A stretch of DNA of 64,000 nucleotides from Aquatica leii (Eukaryota; Arthropoda; Insecta; Coleoptera; Lampyridae). Of the stretch, positions 12,050 to 22,784 are shown in pieces. The translations under genes were made by a program, and so were the position numbers. Under the pieces are notes generated by a model. The model had not been told where the DNA came from. It ran no database searches and saw nothing but the letters and a program-made list of their open reading frames with translations. Location of the stretch: NCBI GenBank assembly GCA_035610365.1, contig CM069435.1, forward strand, positions 6,908,001 to 6,972,000. The letters are read 5' to 3'. Position 1 is the stretch's first letter; the number at the start of each line of letters is the position of its first letter.

Positions 12050-13165
12050 CCGTTTCATATATGCTGAGCCGGTATTGGATGAGGCTTCATGTTTATTAAC
12101 TTCACTTTAAAGGCATATTTTAGTCTCGTGTTTTTTAGCACAATAGCAGCATTGTATGTGGTTTTTACAGTCTGTGGAGTGGTGGCCAAATTTTTGAGTT
12201 GAAGCAACGCGTAACACGGATATGGTCATTGATCCTGCACGCATTCCAGGCTACGTACACGCTACGTGATGTCAGAAGAAATTATCGGACTTTTGGTTGG
12301 ACTTCAAGTGACAATTTGCTTTGCTCATTGGAAAGATGTAATATTTCGCCGGAAGTATCTTCGAAATCCTGTGAAATTATAGCCTTTTTCACTTGCTCAG
12401 CGGAGAGGTTCGCAGGAACGTCGAGGATTAAAACGCGAGGTATGAATTTACCTTGTACTTTGACGACGAGACCGGTTTTTTCAAGGACGGCCGTAGGGAT
12501 TTTTGTCAAGTCCGTTTGCTCTGATTTGAGCCTAATAGAGTTTTTGCCCGTCTTCGTAACTCTGTCCAGTCGAAGGCCATACGTTTGCGGTTGTCTTTGT
12601 TTCGCCCGTTGTCTTCAATGGAGAATTTGGTTTGGGGACAATTACAACAGTCGAACGAGAAATAGGGGCGATTATTTTACTAGGAAAAACTTTGACCCTT
12701 TCTGCTTTAGTTCGGGCTGCTTGTGCGTACGATATAGAACTAGGAACTGCCGCAAGGGTGCTGGAAAGTTTGGCGGTAACAGTTTGTACGCCTGCTAAGG
12801 CAATATCAGCAGTTTGCTGCGTGACTCGACGGAAATGATGGTTTTTAGAAAAGTCGCTTGAAGTCTGCTAAGTCAATCATTTCGGATTGTTTCGACATAA
12901 TGATTTTACAGGAAGAAATAAATTTTGTAAGGCGCATAACGTCAGTATCGAATGACTCTTCGATGCTGTCAGTTAAGGATTTGTCAGGAATAGGGACAAC
13001 GTCGTCGTCTTCACGACCACGATTGTAAGACGCGGGTTTGAGGAAGCCTTTGGAGTGGACGAGGTAGAACGCGACAGCGCGATGCTTGTAGAGTACCAGC
13101 TGGAGAAAGACTGTGCCTGACGGTAGTTTGAAATTTGTTGATTGTCGTTACAATCGAGTCAGATT
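12050..13165 (-). pseudogene. R1-like LINE ORF1 (gag-like), decayed
   Basis: An open stretch of 76 codons (12,509 to 12,282) contains KTGLVVKVQGKFIPRVLILD then VPANLSAEQVKKAI, an RRM-like block found in R1-group ORF1 proteins. Further downstream on the same strand (12,230-12,080), in shifted frames, are Cys/His clusters reading RCFN, FGHHSTDCKNH and CCYC-x-K-x-H-E-x-K, i.e. CCHC zinc knuckles. Upstream sequence to about 13,160 is basic and Ser-rich but broken. The protein would coat element RNA. The overlapping plus-strand frame 12199-12798 (199 codons) is an antisense shadow. Confidence 0.6.
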
Positions 13166-16100
13166 TTTAGATTTTGTAACCCGAACGTCTACTAAGCCTT
13201 TTTTTAGATAATTATTTCCTATATCATCAATTTAAAAGGTACGTGTTTAGGGCTTTTTATTATGTGGTTTAAGAGTTAAAGATTTCCCTTCGTTATGGTA
13301 TTAATTAGTTTGTTTTTTTCATTTTATTTAAAATTCTATTTGTTTAAGAGATATGTATTTTGCATTAGTACTATATTTCAAAGGCACGTAATATGTTTAT
13401 GCGGTTTTTTGAGAGCCGATCTATCAAATATAAGATTGTGGAAAACACGTAACAACATAGCAATAATATTCCAACTATCCTCTGTTTACCGAACATATAG
13501 AATTTTTGTATGGGTAATGTTTATAAAACCCGTATTACACGATATTTCAGTTTTTCATATTATTTGAGGTTTAACGTTATATACTGTCATTATTTTAACA
13601 GTCATAACTTCATTTATAGTCTGACTCAAATTAGTTATACAATTTTTTAATTTATGTTTACAGCATTCTTACTGTATCTAATAATACAAGAAATTTGCCA
13701 ATAAATTTTAATAAATCATTAGATTAGATTAGATTCTACTGTTTGTCTAATTACTGTTAATGGGTTAGTTACAATTATTATCAGAGTTTATAAATAACGG
13801 TGCAACATGACCTTTGTATATACTTATGGCAAGCGTTGTAAAATTTGTCTACTCAAGGATAATTTTTTTAGGAGGAGTTTAACTATTTCTGTTCGGTGAA
13901 CAGAGAATAGTAAAAAAATTAATTTTTATAAATATTGTATTATAATGCAATAGTAAATATAACGAATAGAAATTAATAAAACAATCGATAATATGGTATT
14001 TAGTTTATGTACAATTAGCAAAAATCTATAATGACAGAAAAATCTATTAGATAAAAAAAAACGTTTCACTCTAATCTTATTTTTTTAATGTATCTGAAAA
14101 CAACACTAAATGTATGTAAAGGAATATAAAACTAAGCTAAAAAAACATGTCGCAGAGAAGTGAAAATAAAGTAAATATTCTAGTTCTCACGTCTGAAATC
14201 AACACTAAAGTAAATTTTATCTTTAGTTTGTTTTACGTTTTTGTTTTCTTTTTTGTAAACATCTGTCGCTATGCTTTTAACTTTTATTTTGGTTGATGAA
14301 AACGAAAAATGTAAAATTAATATTCAATTTATACAAAGTTAAATTTAATACACAAATCAATTGATTAAATTAATAACATTTTAATGTACTAAACATATTT
14401 ATTCAATATTAAAATCTACGTCAATTTTATAAACCAGCGGAGTGGTGTCATACATAATTTAATTTCAATTTATTTACACGAAAAACATTTGTACTCTAGA
14501 GGTTAATTTTTTTTAAAGAAAATTAATAATTTATACATGTTTTTAAGCGACGTTTACTGCACAGTGACAATATACTAAAACATATATTTATATTTAATTT
14601 TCAAGTGTCGCACAGCGTATTTTCTATTTTATAAATGTGTTCCTTAATAGTTCATTGTAGTTTACTATTGTTCATGTCACACAATTAACTCATTTTGCAG
14701 CATGAAACAAAAACAAAAAGCTTCCTTAGATATATATTTAACTAACTCAATTAACTAAGTTGTCTCTGTAATAAATAAATATAAATAGTTCTGTATTATT
14801 TGTAATTACTTTGTCGCAGCAAGAAAGTTCTATTTACATAAATGAATGAATGAACTATTTTCCTTGGTCTCTTATTCATCACTTTGTATTAAATTATTCT
14901 GAAGCTAAGGAAATTGCTAAATAAATTACTAAGTTTTAAGTAAATTTTCTATCTCCATCTGATTGTCGAGTTTAAATCCACAAGAATTTCCTTGTCAATA
15001 CTTCTGCAGTCATTACATGTGAAATAGCAAACAGAAACGTGATAACGTCAAAATGTAAAGCTCGTATTCCTAGTCTGGCACTGAAAGTGTCATGTGCCCT
15101 AATGATGGCTGTGCACGCATCACCACTTTTGATTTATTGGCAAAACGAAAGAAGTGACTTTTCAGTCGGCTACTTATATTTTCGTGACAAAAGATATCAA
15201 TAAGATTTAGTGGAAATTGTTAGGATTAGAACGGAAAAGTAACGACCCTTAAACTAAGAGCGATTTGAATACTTGTTGAATAGAGATTAATTGCGTGTTG
15301 TTTCTTGTTTAGTAAAATCCGAAATCTCATAGTCTAAAAAATAATACTGTAAAAGCTTCAGAAGCTTGTTAATGGTATCATTACACAAAGTCATGTTTAA
15401 AAGCTTTATTCCAAAGAAATATTTTTCTAATGGTATTCGAATCAGCATAAAGTTATCTTTATCGGTGCAATATGTTGAACGAACGCATTTATGGTATCAA
15501 TGATGCAATTTGTTGCATTGTCTGAATTAAGCGACCGATATCAGTCACTGCCCTGAGTATCAACCGTCTGAAGCGTTCATGCACCTCAAAGTGCAGTAGT
15601 GCTTTGTATTTAGTTATGCGGTTTGTGAATGTCAGGAAATGTCTGCCTGCTTATGATTATTGACGAGGTTTTTATCCTGATCTCGTTCATGACCTTTTGT
15701 TATTGTCATGCTGTTTTTACTCATCATACATTATTTGCAACTGCACCTACTGCTACAGGTTAATAAAATTGCATTGTGTATTCTTTGCTTCAAACGAGTA
15801 ATTCGGGTGTTACCAGAACATTTACCCGAAAAAAATGTTTATTAATGTAATTGCACGAATACGTGTTTTGTTAATCCTGTTTGCAATCAAAGTGCATTAT
15901 GTTAACTAAGGATTAAAGTAAAGCAAAACCGTTTCTATTGTTTAAATGTTTTTAATAATAATTAAATTTTTATAAACATAAAAGACAAAGAAAATTGAGT
16001 ATGAAACAAACGTAAACAGAATAAATAGCAGTTTCAGTAGTATTTCTTGTTTAAAAATATTTTGAATAACATTTTCTATGCGGCTTATTTTTGCATTTTA

Positions 16101-16424
16101 TTTATCTTACGTTTGTAAATAGAACTTACACAAAATGTATCTTAGGTACACTTTAGTTACTTATGAAAAAATATATGCACATTTTAAAATACGTTGTATT
16201 TTTAAAGAAAATCTTTATTTATTTATATATTTTACATCAATAATATTTAAAAATAAATATGAGCTTTTAGGTAGAAACACAATAACAATAATACAAGCTA
16301 AGTTGTGGAACTTGATTAAAGTCTGTCTATTATTATTAATTTTTAGTCTACAGATTTTAAAAAAAATGTTAGCTATTTTAAATTTTGTTTCAGCTTTATG
16401 TTGACTGTTATTTTTACTATTGTA
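13166..16424. other. Non-coding AT-rich stretch
   Basis: No coding or repeat family recognised. It includes a short (TTAGA)n run at about 13,722 and a less AT-rich patch at 15,000-15,760 without frames. The frames at 13295-13567 and 16135-16404 are low-complexity hydrophobic/Lys-rich chance frames. Confidence 0.45.
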
Positions 16425-16575
16425 ATAAATTTGGAAGTTTGTGGCACTTACACTAAACGAATATAAAAACTACTAAAAACCACAAAATTTGCTAAAAAAT
16501 ACCGTACGCGTTTCGATAGCTATGCTACCATCATCAGCGGTACATTAAATTCTATTTATACTAGGTATAATTAGT
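16425..16575 (-). repeat. PLE terminal repeat with hammerhead-ribozyme-like motif
   Basis: The block at 16,427-16,470 (GGAAGTTTGTGGCACTTACA and following AATATAAAAAC) is shared with 22,217-22,258, directly upstream of PLE reverse-transcriptase sequence, so it belongs to the PLE terminal repeat. Next to it lies a 43-nt hammerhead-like fold, described separately. No coding sequence is attached, so this is a detached PLE terminus. Confidence 0.55.
16500..16542 (-). ncRNA. Hammerhead ribozyme-like motif
   Basis: On the minus strand the order is: TACCG (stem I 5' arm); CTGATGA (catalytic box); one unpaired T; GGTAGC and GCTATC forming a 6-bp stem II (one G-T pair) closed by ATA; GAAA (second catalytic box); CGCGTA (minimal stem III plus GTA cleavage triplet); CGGTA (stem I 3' arm, fully complementary to TACCG). 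Hammerhead ribozymes with very short stem III are known in Penelope-like elements. The unpaired base at the foot of stem II is a departure from the textbook core. Self-cleavage is inferred only. Confidence 0.6.
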
Positions 16576-16999
16576 AAATGGTTTTCGATCGTCGTTGTTT
16601 AACTTCTTTTTTCTATTATTCACTTGTTTGATTAAACATATGTGACCTGGTCTAGAAAAAGAGATCTTAGGTGTAAAAAAAATTATTTTCCACTTTTTTG
16701 CCGATTCGGATAAAGTTTTAAACGTTCTTTCATATAGTGAAAACTAGTCATATTTTGTTGAAAAATTTACTAAAAATGAAGAGAAAGAAGAGTACAAATA
16801 CGAAAAAAGCAAATTTTTTTTGAAAATCTGGATTAAGGGAAAAGAGAGATTAAATCTTTATTCCGGATCAGTCCTTACAACTACATACAAGATTTTAGGA
16901 TTCAAGAGCTTAAATTATTGTGTACATTCGTTTATAAGATAAAAAAACAATATTATATGGCAGAAAAACATTACTAAGTAGTTTTTTTATTTTTCTTCG
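16576..16999. other. Non-coding stretch
   Basis: AT-rich. Nothing recognised. Confidence 0.4.
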
Positions 17000-18285
17000 T
17001 CGTTTTTCTTGAGATCTTTTTACGTGTTGGTTGTGAGGAAGATAGACCTTGTTCCACGTCTGGTTTAAAAACACCTCCACTATCTTTTGCCTTTCATCTT
17101 TTTCATGTTAATTTTTTTTTGGTAATGGAATCATACTTTCGATGCCAACTACTTTTTTGATTATGCAGACTTCGATAGCAATTCCGGTTTTGATAATAGA
17201 GCTGCAAAGATTCTGATAAATATACCACTGACGCTCCATAGATAATCAAGTAATTATACTGTAAAAAAAATTAAAGTTAGATCTTATAAAAGCAAGATAT
17301 TTGAGTTTATAGGATACACTTCAAATCCCTCACCTGAACTTTTTGTTTTTCATCCGTAATTCCAAAGACTGCGCACTTTTTCGTTGCTTTGAAGTAAGTC
17401 GTACCAGGTTGTTGTGGACTAACACGATAACGAACTGTTTGGGTTCAATTGAATGACAGAACCGTTGCCGTATCTTTAGTATTTCTACACGAACTTTGGT
17501 AGTACGTTGATTCCGGGCTTTGTCAAAATGATTGAGAAATTGATTCAGCTTCTATTCGTGTTCAACGTCAGGAACGTTTTTTACTTGCGCAATCGATAGC
17601 GTGTTTTTTATTAAAAAAAAGCTTCAATTAAATATCAGGGTTTAATACAATCTTGCAATAAGCAAAAAGTGACCTACTTACTACGACAGATATCGCAGAG
17701 ATCAGCCGTCGGTTTCATTACTGTAACGTAAGGTATGTACTTGGCCCATATTTGTCGAAAACTGCAATTACTCATCTTCGGCGGTTTGTCGTTTGTGGAA
17801 AACAATGTATTTTCGATAAATGGAGGACTTTTGCCAATAGATCAGCTGTATACTCAATGAATTTGACAGTTTTTTGGATGTCATCCGGTTTAAACGGTTT
17901 CGGATTTGTAAATCGTTTATTTGCCAGTCGATCTACTCGTACTGTTACACTGTGTGTTAAAAATTATGTACTAAGTATTTGTAACGCTTCTTTCCACATG
18001 CATGTACAAAAAGAAAAAAGAACGACAAACAGGTACGTTGTAGAACGTAAAATTGTTATATTATTATTTTTTGTGATATAATTGTTTGGCATTTGTTATT
18101 ACAACCATCTTTTGCAAAGAATTTTGTTACCAACTTTGTTCTAAATCTAGTTTATCATCATCGCTATTCGAACTAACATCATCATCAGACCTATCATTGT
18201 CTTCAATCGTTTTCAGAAAAATATTGACTGTACGCAACACTAAACTCCTCATTCACACTCATTTTTCTGCCAAAAAACTATATAA
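17000..18285 (-). other. Unrecognised decayed coding-like stretch
   Basis: Codon-scale signal on the minus strand suggests an old open frame. At about 18,262 an ATG starts MSVNEEFSVAYSQYFSEND, followed in a shifted frame by the acidic segment SDDDVSSNSDDDKLDLEQSW. Around 17,940-17,770 is FTNPKPFKPDDIQKTVKF, and near 17,370 YFKATKKCAVFGITDEKQK. The far end (about 17,090-16,980) is basic and Lys-rich (TRKKISRKTTKKNKKTT). An acidic start, a middle and a Lys-rich tail would fit a DNA-transposon or regulator protein, but I match it to no family. The plus-strand frame 17752-18081 is probably its shadow. Confidence 0.2.
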
Positions 18286-18305
18286 ACGACTACATTAACA
18301 TATTG

Positions 18306-18362
18306 TAACGATCCCCGGTAGCTCAGACGTTGGATTTAAAGCGTTATTAGTTCAATCATATT
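18306..18362 (+). repeat. Possible tRNA-derived SINE head (A and B boxes)
   Basis: GGTAGCTCAGACGTTGGA at about 18,316 resembles a tRNA A box, and AGTTCAATCA at about 18,348 resembles a B box, with tRNA-like spacing. No cloverleaf is evident, so this is not an intact tRNA gene. The sequence starts right after TGTAACGATCCCC, so an LTR end is an alternative reading. Confidence 0.25.
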
Positions 18363-19310
18363 TAATATAAATTTATTCTTTAAACTAAAATGTATTTATT
18401 AAAATAAATTGTACATTTCGGGTAGTTTTATTCCACTCGGTATGTAACTAAAACTGATGACAAAGAATGCATTATTCTCGAGATTTGGTTGAATGCGACC
18501 CACACATCAAGAGAAATTACGGTTAAGCAAATGCGGCCCAAGTTTCTAATTTCTAAAAAAAAAACAAAGTTAATTTTCTCAAATGAAAGATTCGGATTAT
18601 TTCTAATGGAAAACTGAAGCTTCCGGTAAGTTAAATTCAGGCAAATGTTCTAGAAATAAATTATTCATTGGAATTATTAATTTTAGAGATCTTAGTCCAA
18701 CAGGTATCGATGCCAAACGTATTTAAAAATCCTGAGTGATCCATCAATGCGCCAACTTTAACTACGCTAAAACTTGAAAACGTGTCTTTAAAAATAACGG
18801 ATAGATTTAGTTCACGTTCAACAAATCCTTCGCCAACCTGGCGCGAGCGTTTTATTCATTTACTTACAGGACTAAAGGAGGGCGTTTTGACGTGATATGG
18901 TTTTTATACACAACGAAAAAAATTAAATGCGAAAAAGTAGCAGGGTTTAAAAGCCGGTCTTTGTTTTTCGGTCGGAGTCGAGAATGTCAGGGTACGATAG
19001 CTGGGTTTCTACTAGGAACGGGTCGCGGCAGATAAGGAAAGTTTCAGCTTTAACGGCGGCTTTTATTCTGTGTTTCGTTACGGTTGAATGATCTTAGTCA
19101 TGGGAAAAGTCGCGTGCTTCGAAGCGGTAGAGATTTTGTTTGAAATAATAAAATTTGCAACTTAACGCAATTAACTATAATAATATTCCGAGTAGAAACA
19201 ACACTAGACGTCCTTGAATATAATTACACCTTAGAAAATGCGGAGAAAAAAGAACAACTAACGAAAAATTGACGAAACGAGTTGTTTACTTTTAACAGTT
19301 GTTTTCTCGA
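18363..19310. other. Non-coding stretch
   Basis: The segment 18,820-19,150 is noticeably richer in G and C (CTGGCGCGAGCG, AACGGGTCGCGGCAG) but has no frame. It could be part of an LTR or SINE body. It is not resolved. Confidence 0.35.
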
Positions 19311-19314
19311 AAGC

Positions 19315-20435
19315 TTGTTTTTGTCTTTTTCATAGGTGACGTATGTATATCGTTTACTTAATATGCTTTTTTGAGCATATGGTTGGCAACGCTGGACTTT
19401 TCTACCCTTCTGTATTCAATCTGAGCCAAATACTCTTTAAACGAAACTCGAATTGGTTTCTTGGTTGTCCTATATATACTTGATCGCAGTTTTGACAGTT
19501 TATTTTATATATTGCTGATTTATTCTTAACATTTATTAGAACTGTTGGGTTTTTTTAATAACTTTGTGGCTATTTTCAAAAATTTTTCTGAATTTTTTAA
19601 GGTGTTTTTCACCAGTAAGTTCTGGTTCTGTTCTTGAATATTGTTTGACACAACTTCTTCCGAAAATTCATTGTATGCAGCGCTTTTTTTATTGTATCAA
19701 GTTTTTTCTAAACTTTTGTTAAATTTTTTAGAAAATTTAGTAGTACATCGACTAGGAAATTTAATTTTACAAGTTTCTGGTATATACAGTGGTTGGAATC
19801 TCTTGCCACATACCTACTCGAGCTTGTCATATTTCGATATATGTCAAATTTCATTTTACTGTTTTTACTTGAAGCAAGAGTATCAAGAAAGGTAAATTTT
19901 CCATTAATTTCTGTTACATAAGTAAATTTGATGAATGAGAATTTTGAGTTTACTTCATCCAGAAGTTTTGTAGATTTGTTTATTTTGGTGTCTATTATTG
20001 CAAAAATGTCGTCTAAGTAGCGTTGCCACATGCTAGGAAAATAGTTTTAGGTCGCTTTTAAAACTACTCATGAATCAGTTTATAAAATATGCCGTTAATT
20101 TAAAAGATTTGTTTCATACACAAGCGTGTAAGTTTTAAATAGTTATCTACCTCTGCATTGTTCAAATGGTTATGTAGAACCATTTCTTTTAAATAGTTTA
20201 AAGTATCAGCGATAAGAATACTTGGAAACAGAGAACTGTCATCTAAAGCAATTCATCCGCTGTCAATTTTGTTTTTAATTCTGTTAATAAATACATAAGA
20301 ATTCGCAATACTAAAATGTAATTGTTCATAATAGAAACGATAAGTCGCATAGCGCTACCTAATTTATGTATCTTGAGTAAATAATATTTTTTTGGAGGAA
20401 TAGGAACACTTATAGTAATAATATAATTCACGAAG
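19315..20435 (-). mobile_element. Penelope-like element copy A, decayed
   Basis: From right to left on the minus strand: 20,431-20,243 carries IPPKKYYLLKIHKLGSAMRL, the PP-x-Y-x-x-x-KIHK-x-G-x-x-x-R-x-I-V-S block of Penelope RT. 20,031-19,708 is an open frame starting MWQRYLDDIFAIIDTK, with the catalytic Y-L-D-D intact, then FTFLDTLASSK and KFDIYRN. 19,700-19,590 continues in another frame. 19,530-19,420 gives YKINCQNCDQVYIGQP, a GIY-YIG-type endonuclease start. The core between KIHK and YLDD has stops. Penelope enzymes copy RNA at a GIY-YIG-nicked site. The family is shared with copies B and C nearby. Confidence 0.8.
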
Positions 20436-20689
20436 CAAAGAAACTACAAAAGCGCGTGATTAGGACCACGCTGTTTTACTATTGGTTGACAACTAGTTTC
20501 AACCACATGACAAAAAGACTGGTTTACAACAATAAATTTCATCACTATGATAGAATTATAAACAAATCTTGTTAAGATCGTTATACTATTATTATACTAT
20601 CGTTGTTATGTAAGATGAACAAGTTAGCATTAATAATGTCAAAAAATGTATAATTTAATAAAAATCGAATAAACCAATATCATCAGGAG

Positions 20690-21836
20690 CCGCCATGGGT
20701 TCTCAGCTTTCACCGATTGTTGCTAATATATTCATGGTAGATTTTGAGAAAAAAGCTTTATCCACATTTTAGTTAAAATTCAAGTGCTGGTACAGATACG
20801 TTGATAATTGTTTTATCATTTAGCAACATGGTCCTTATACGCTCAATGAGTTTCTATGTCATTTAAACTGAATTTTTTAAAATATTTGTTTTGCTGTGGA
20901 ATTAGCAAAGAACTCTTCTTTACCATTTTTGGACGTTTTAGTTAATTATGGTCTATTATTACATTTAGTTTATCGAAAATCTACCCTACAAATAGACATT
21001 TATATAAATTATTTCACCACTTTTCTCAGAAATTATTAGTAGTTAATTTTTTAGTGTACAGAGCTGATTCCTTAAGTCAACTCCAAAATCTTCAAAAAGA
21101 TTTAAATCACTATTACAAAGTTTACATCTGTTAAATCCAGAGTAACAGAGGAATCTACGTCTCTACCAGTGCCTATCGTATATCTACCATATTTCAAAGA
21201 TACCACGGACGGTATAGAAAAATGTTGTCTAAGCACAACATTGTTACCCGGTTTTCCACTTTTCCTCAATTGGGTCAACTCTTAAATCCGGTAAAGGACG
21301 TTATTCCATTTCAATCTGGCGGTGTTTATAGCATTCCTTGCTTTTGTGATCGTCCATACATAGGAGAAACGGGTAGAAGTGTGGGAATTCGTATTAAGGA
21401 ACATCAAAGATGTAGTTGTCTTAAACAATCTTCAAAGTCAGCGGTAGCGGAACGATAGCGGTAGCTAGAAACGGGTCATCAAATTATGTTTGAAAACACT
21501 AAAATTTTGATGAATGATTTTAATTACTATCAGCCAAAAATTAAGGAATCTATTGAAATAATGAAAAGTTTTTTTAATATTAACCGAGATTATAGTTTAC
21601 CGTTACCAGAGATTTTATCGATCGGAGGCCGGTCTATAAAAGCGAGATTTTATGGCGCAATCAAACAGTTGGTTCCGAACTTTAAATATGTTCATTGCGA
21701 CGTGTGACAAAAGCTCAGATTGTGTGACGACAACACGAGAATTATCCAGAATGGAAAATTGTATTACGAATACAACCCGTGGAAACCTGAATTCTACTAT
21801 AAGAGAATTCTTGTCAATGATTGAATAAGGACCTGA
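20690..21836 (+). mobile_element. Penelope-like element copy B, 5'-truncated
   Basis: From 20,696: MGSQLSPIVANIFMVDFEKK, the PLE RT palm block, then RYVDNCFII, where the second catalytic Asp of the Y-V-D-D box is Asn, and LAKNSSLPFLDVLV. After a degraded thumb, the frame 21222-21458 holds the GIY-YIG endonuclease: GGVYSIPCFCDRPYIGETGR then IRIKEHQRC, with both tyrosines, the Arg and the Glu-His pair present. 21,486-21,707 encodes the C-terminus (KIKESIEIMK, INRDYSLPLPEIL) and overlaps the TATA/Inr block described separately. The 3' part is repeated at 612-836. Everything upstream of the palm is missing, as in typical 5'-truncated insertions. Confidence 0.85.
21635..21704 (+). promoter_or_regulatory. 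Core-promoter-like block in PLE 3' region
   Basis: TATAAAAG at 21635-21642 and CAGT with its A at 21667, i.e. 32 nt from the first T of TATA, then GACGTG at 21699. The related copy at 612-836 keeps the same TATA, the same 32-nt spacing (671 to 703) and GACGT at the same offset. PLEs carry promoters in terminal repeats. Promoter activity here is inferred. Confidence 0.45.
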
Positions 21837-22204
21837 TTAATTATGTCTTCAACTCATCCAAAATAATCCTCTTTATCGAAAACATCTACTTTATGGCTTT
21901 TATCGGCTTTAATATAAAAATAATTTTTGTTTCTGAAAATTCTAATTACTTCGTACTCTAAATTGCTATTAAATTTGACTATTTCTTAATATTTTCCAAA
22001 ATTTGGTCTTAACTGCATACTCTATTGAATCTTTTAAAACTTTCGTTTTTATTTTATTTGTGCTTCTAATGCCAATGTTTCTAACTTATTATATTGACAA
22101 TTAATTTTTAATTTGAGTCATTTCTGTTTTGCAAATTCTAACGCTTTTTCACTTGCAAACGATTTTGAATTTATCTGTTGCTTATCGTTGATCTGAAAGT
22201 TCTT

Positions 22205-22776
22205 TTAATAAATCCGAAAGGAAGTTTGTGGCATTATCACTAAAATAATATAAAAACGCAAATTGGACTATTTTCCTAGAGTGTGGCTGTGCTACTTGGG
22301 CAAATTTTTTGCAATAATAAACACCAAGATATGGAATCCTACAGAGTTTCTGGGTGAGATAAATTTAAAATTTTCATTCATACTTATGAAACAATAATTA
22401 ATGAAAAATTGCCCTTTCTTGATACACTTGTTTCAATGAAGTACGGTAAAACTAAATTTTACATATACCGACAACGACAAGCACGAGTAGGTTTGTGACA
22501 AGTGATTTCAACCACTCCATACAGTATAAAATTGCATACTGTAATTACCTAGTCTACAGACTACAAAGATTTCTATTGAGTAAACACAATTTTAGGAAAA
22601 ATTATCGTACAATAAAAGAAATTTCTGCATACAATGGATTTTTGGAGGAAGTTGTGTCCAACATTATTCGAAAACAGAAACACAAATTACTCGTAAAAAA
22701 CATTACCGCCTTAAAACATAATAAAAAAAGATGCACAAATTAAATTACCTAATCACTCTGCTTATACGAAGAATCT
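22205..22776 (+). mobile_element. Penelope-like element copy C, left part
   Basis: Starts with the PLE terminal block GGAAGTTTGTGGCATTATCA (shared with 16,427). Coding signal follows from about 22,396: INEKLPFLDTLVSMKYGKTK, then KFYIYR, the PLE FLD motif region. The frame 22495-22743 then aligns with copy A through ISAYNGFLEEVVSNIIRKQK and KLLVKNITALK. The copy is cut at 22,776 by the hAT element and resumes at 26,142. A frameshift separates the FLD block from the second frame. Confidence 0.75.
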
Positions 22777-22784
22777 ATCTAGGA
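22777..22784. repeat. hAT target-site duplication, left (ATCTAGGA)
   Basis: Identical to 26134-26141. Eight bp is the diagnostic hAT duplication length. Confidence 0.9.

Noticed and set aside
12199..12798. 199-codon plus-strand frame
   Set aside because: It lies antisense to the R1-like ORF1, whose minus-strand frames show RRM-like and zinc-knuckle motifs. The plus frame has none.
13720..13738. (TTAGA)n as telomeric repeat
   Set aside because: Only three units and not the insect TTAGG motif.
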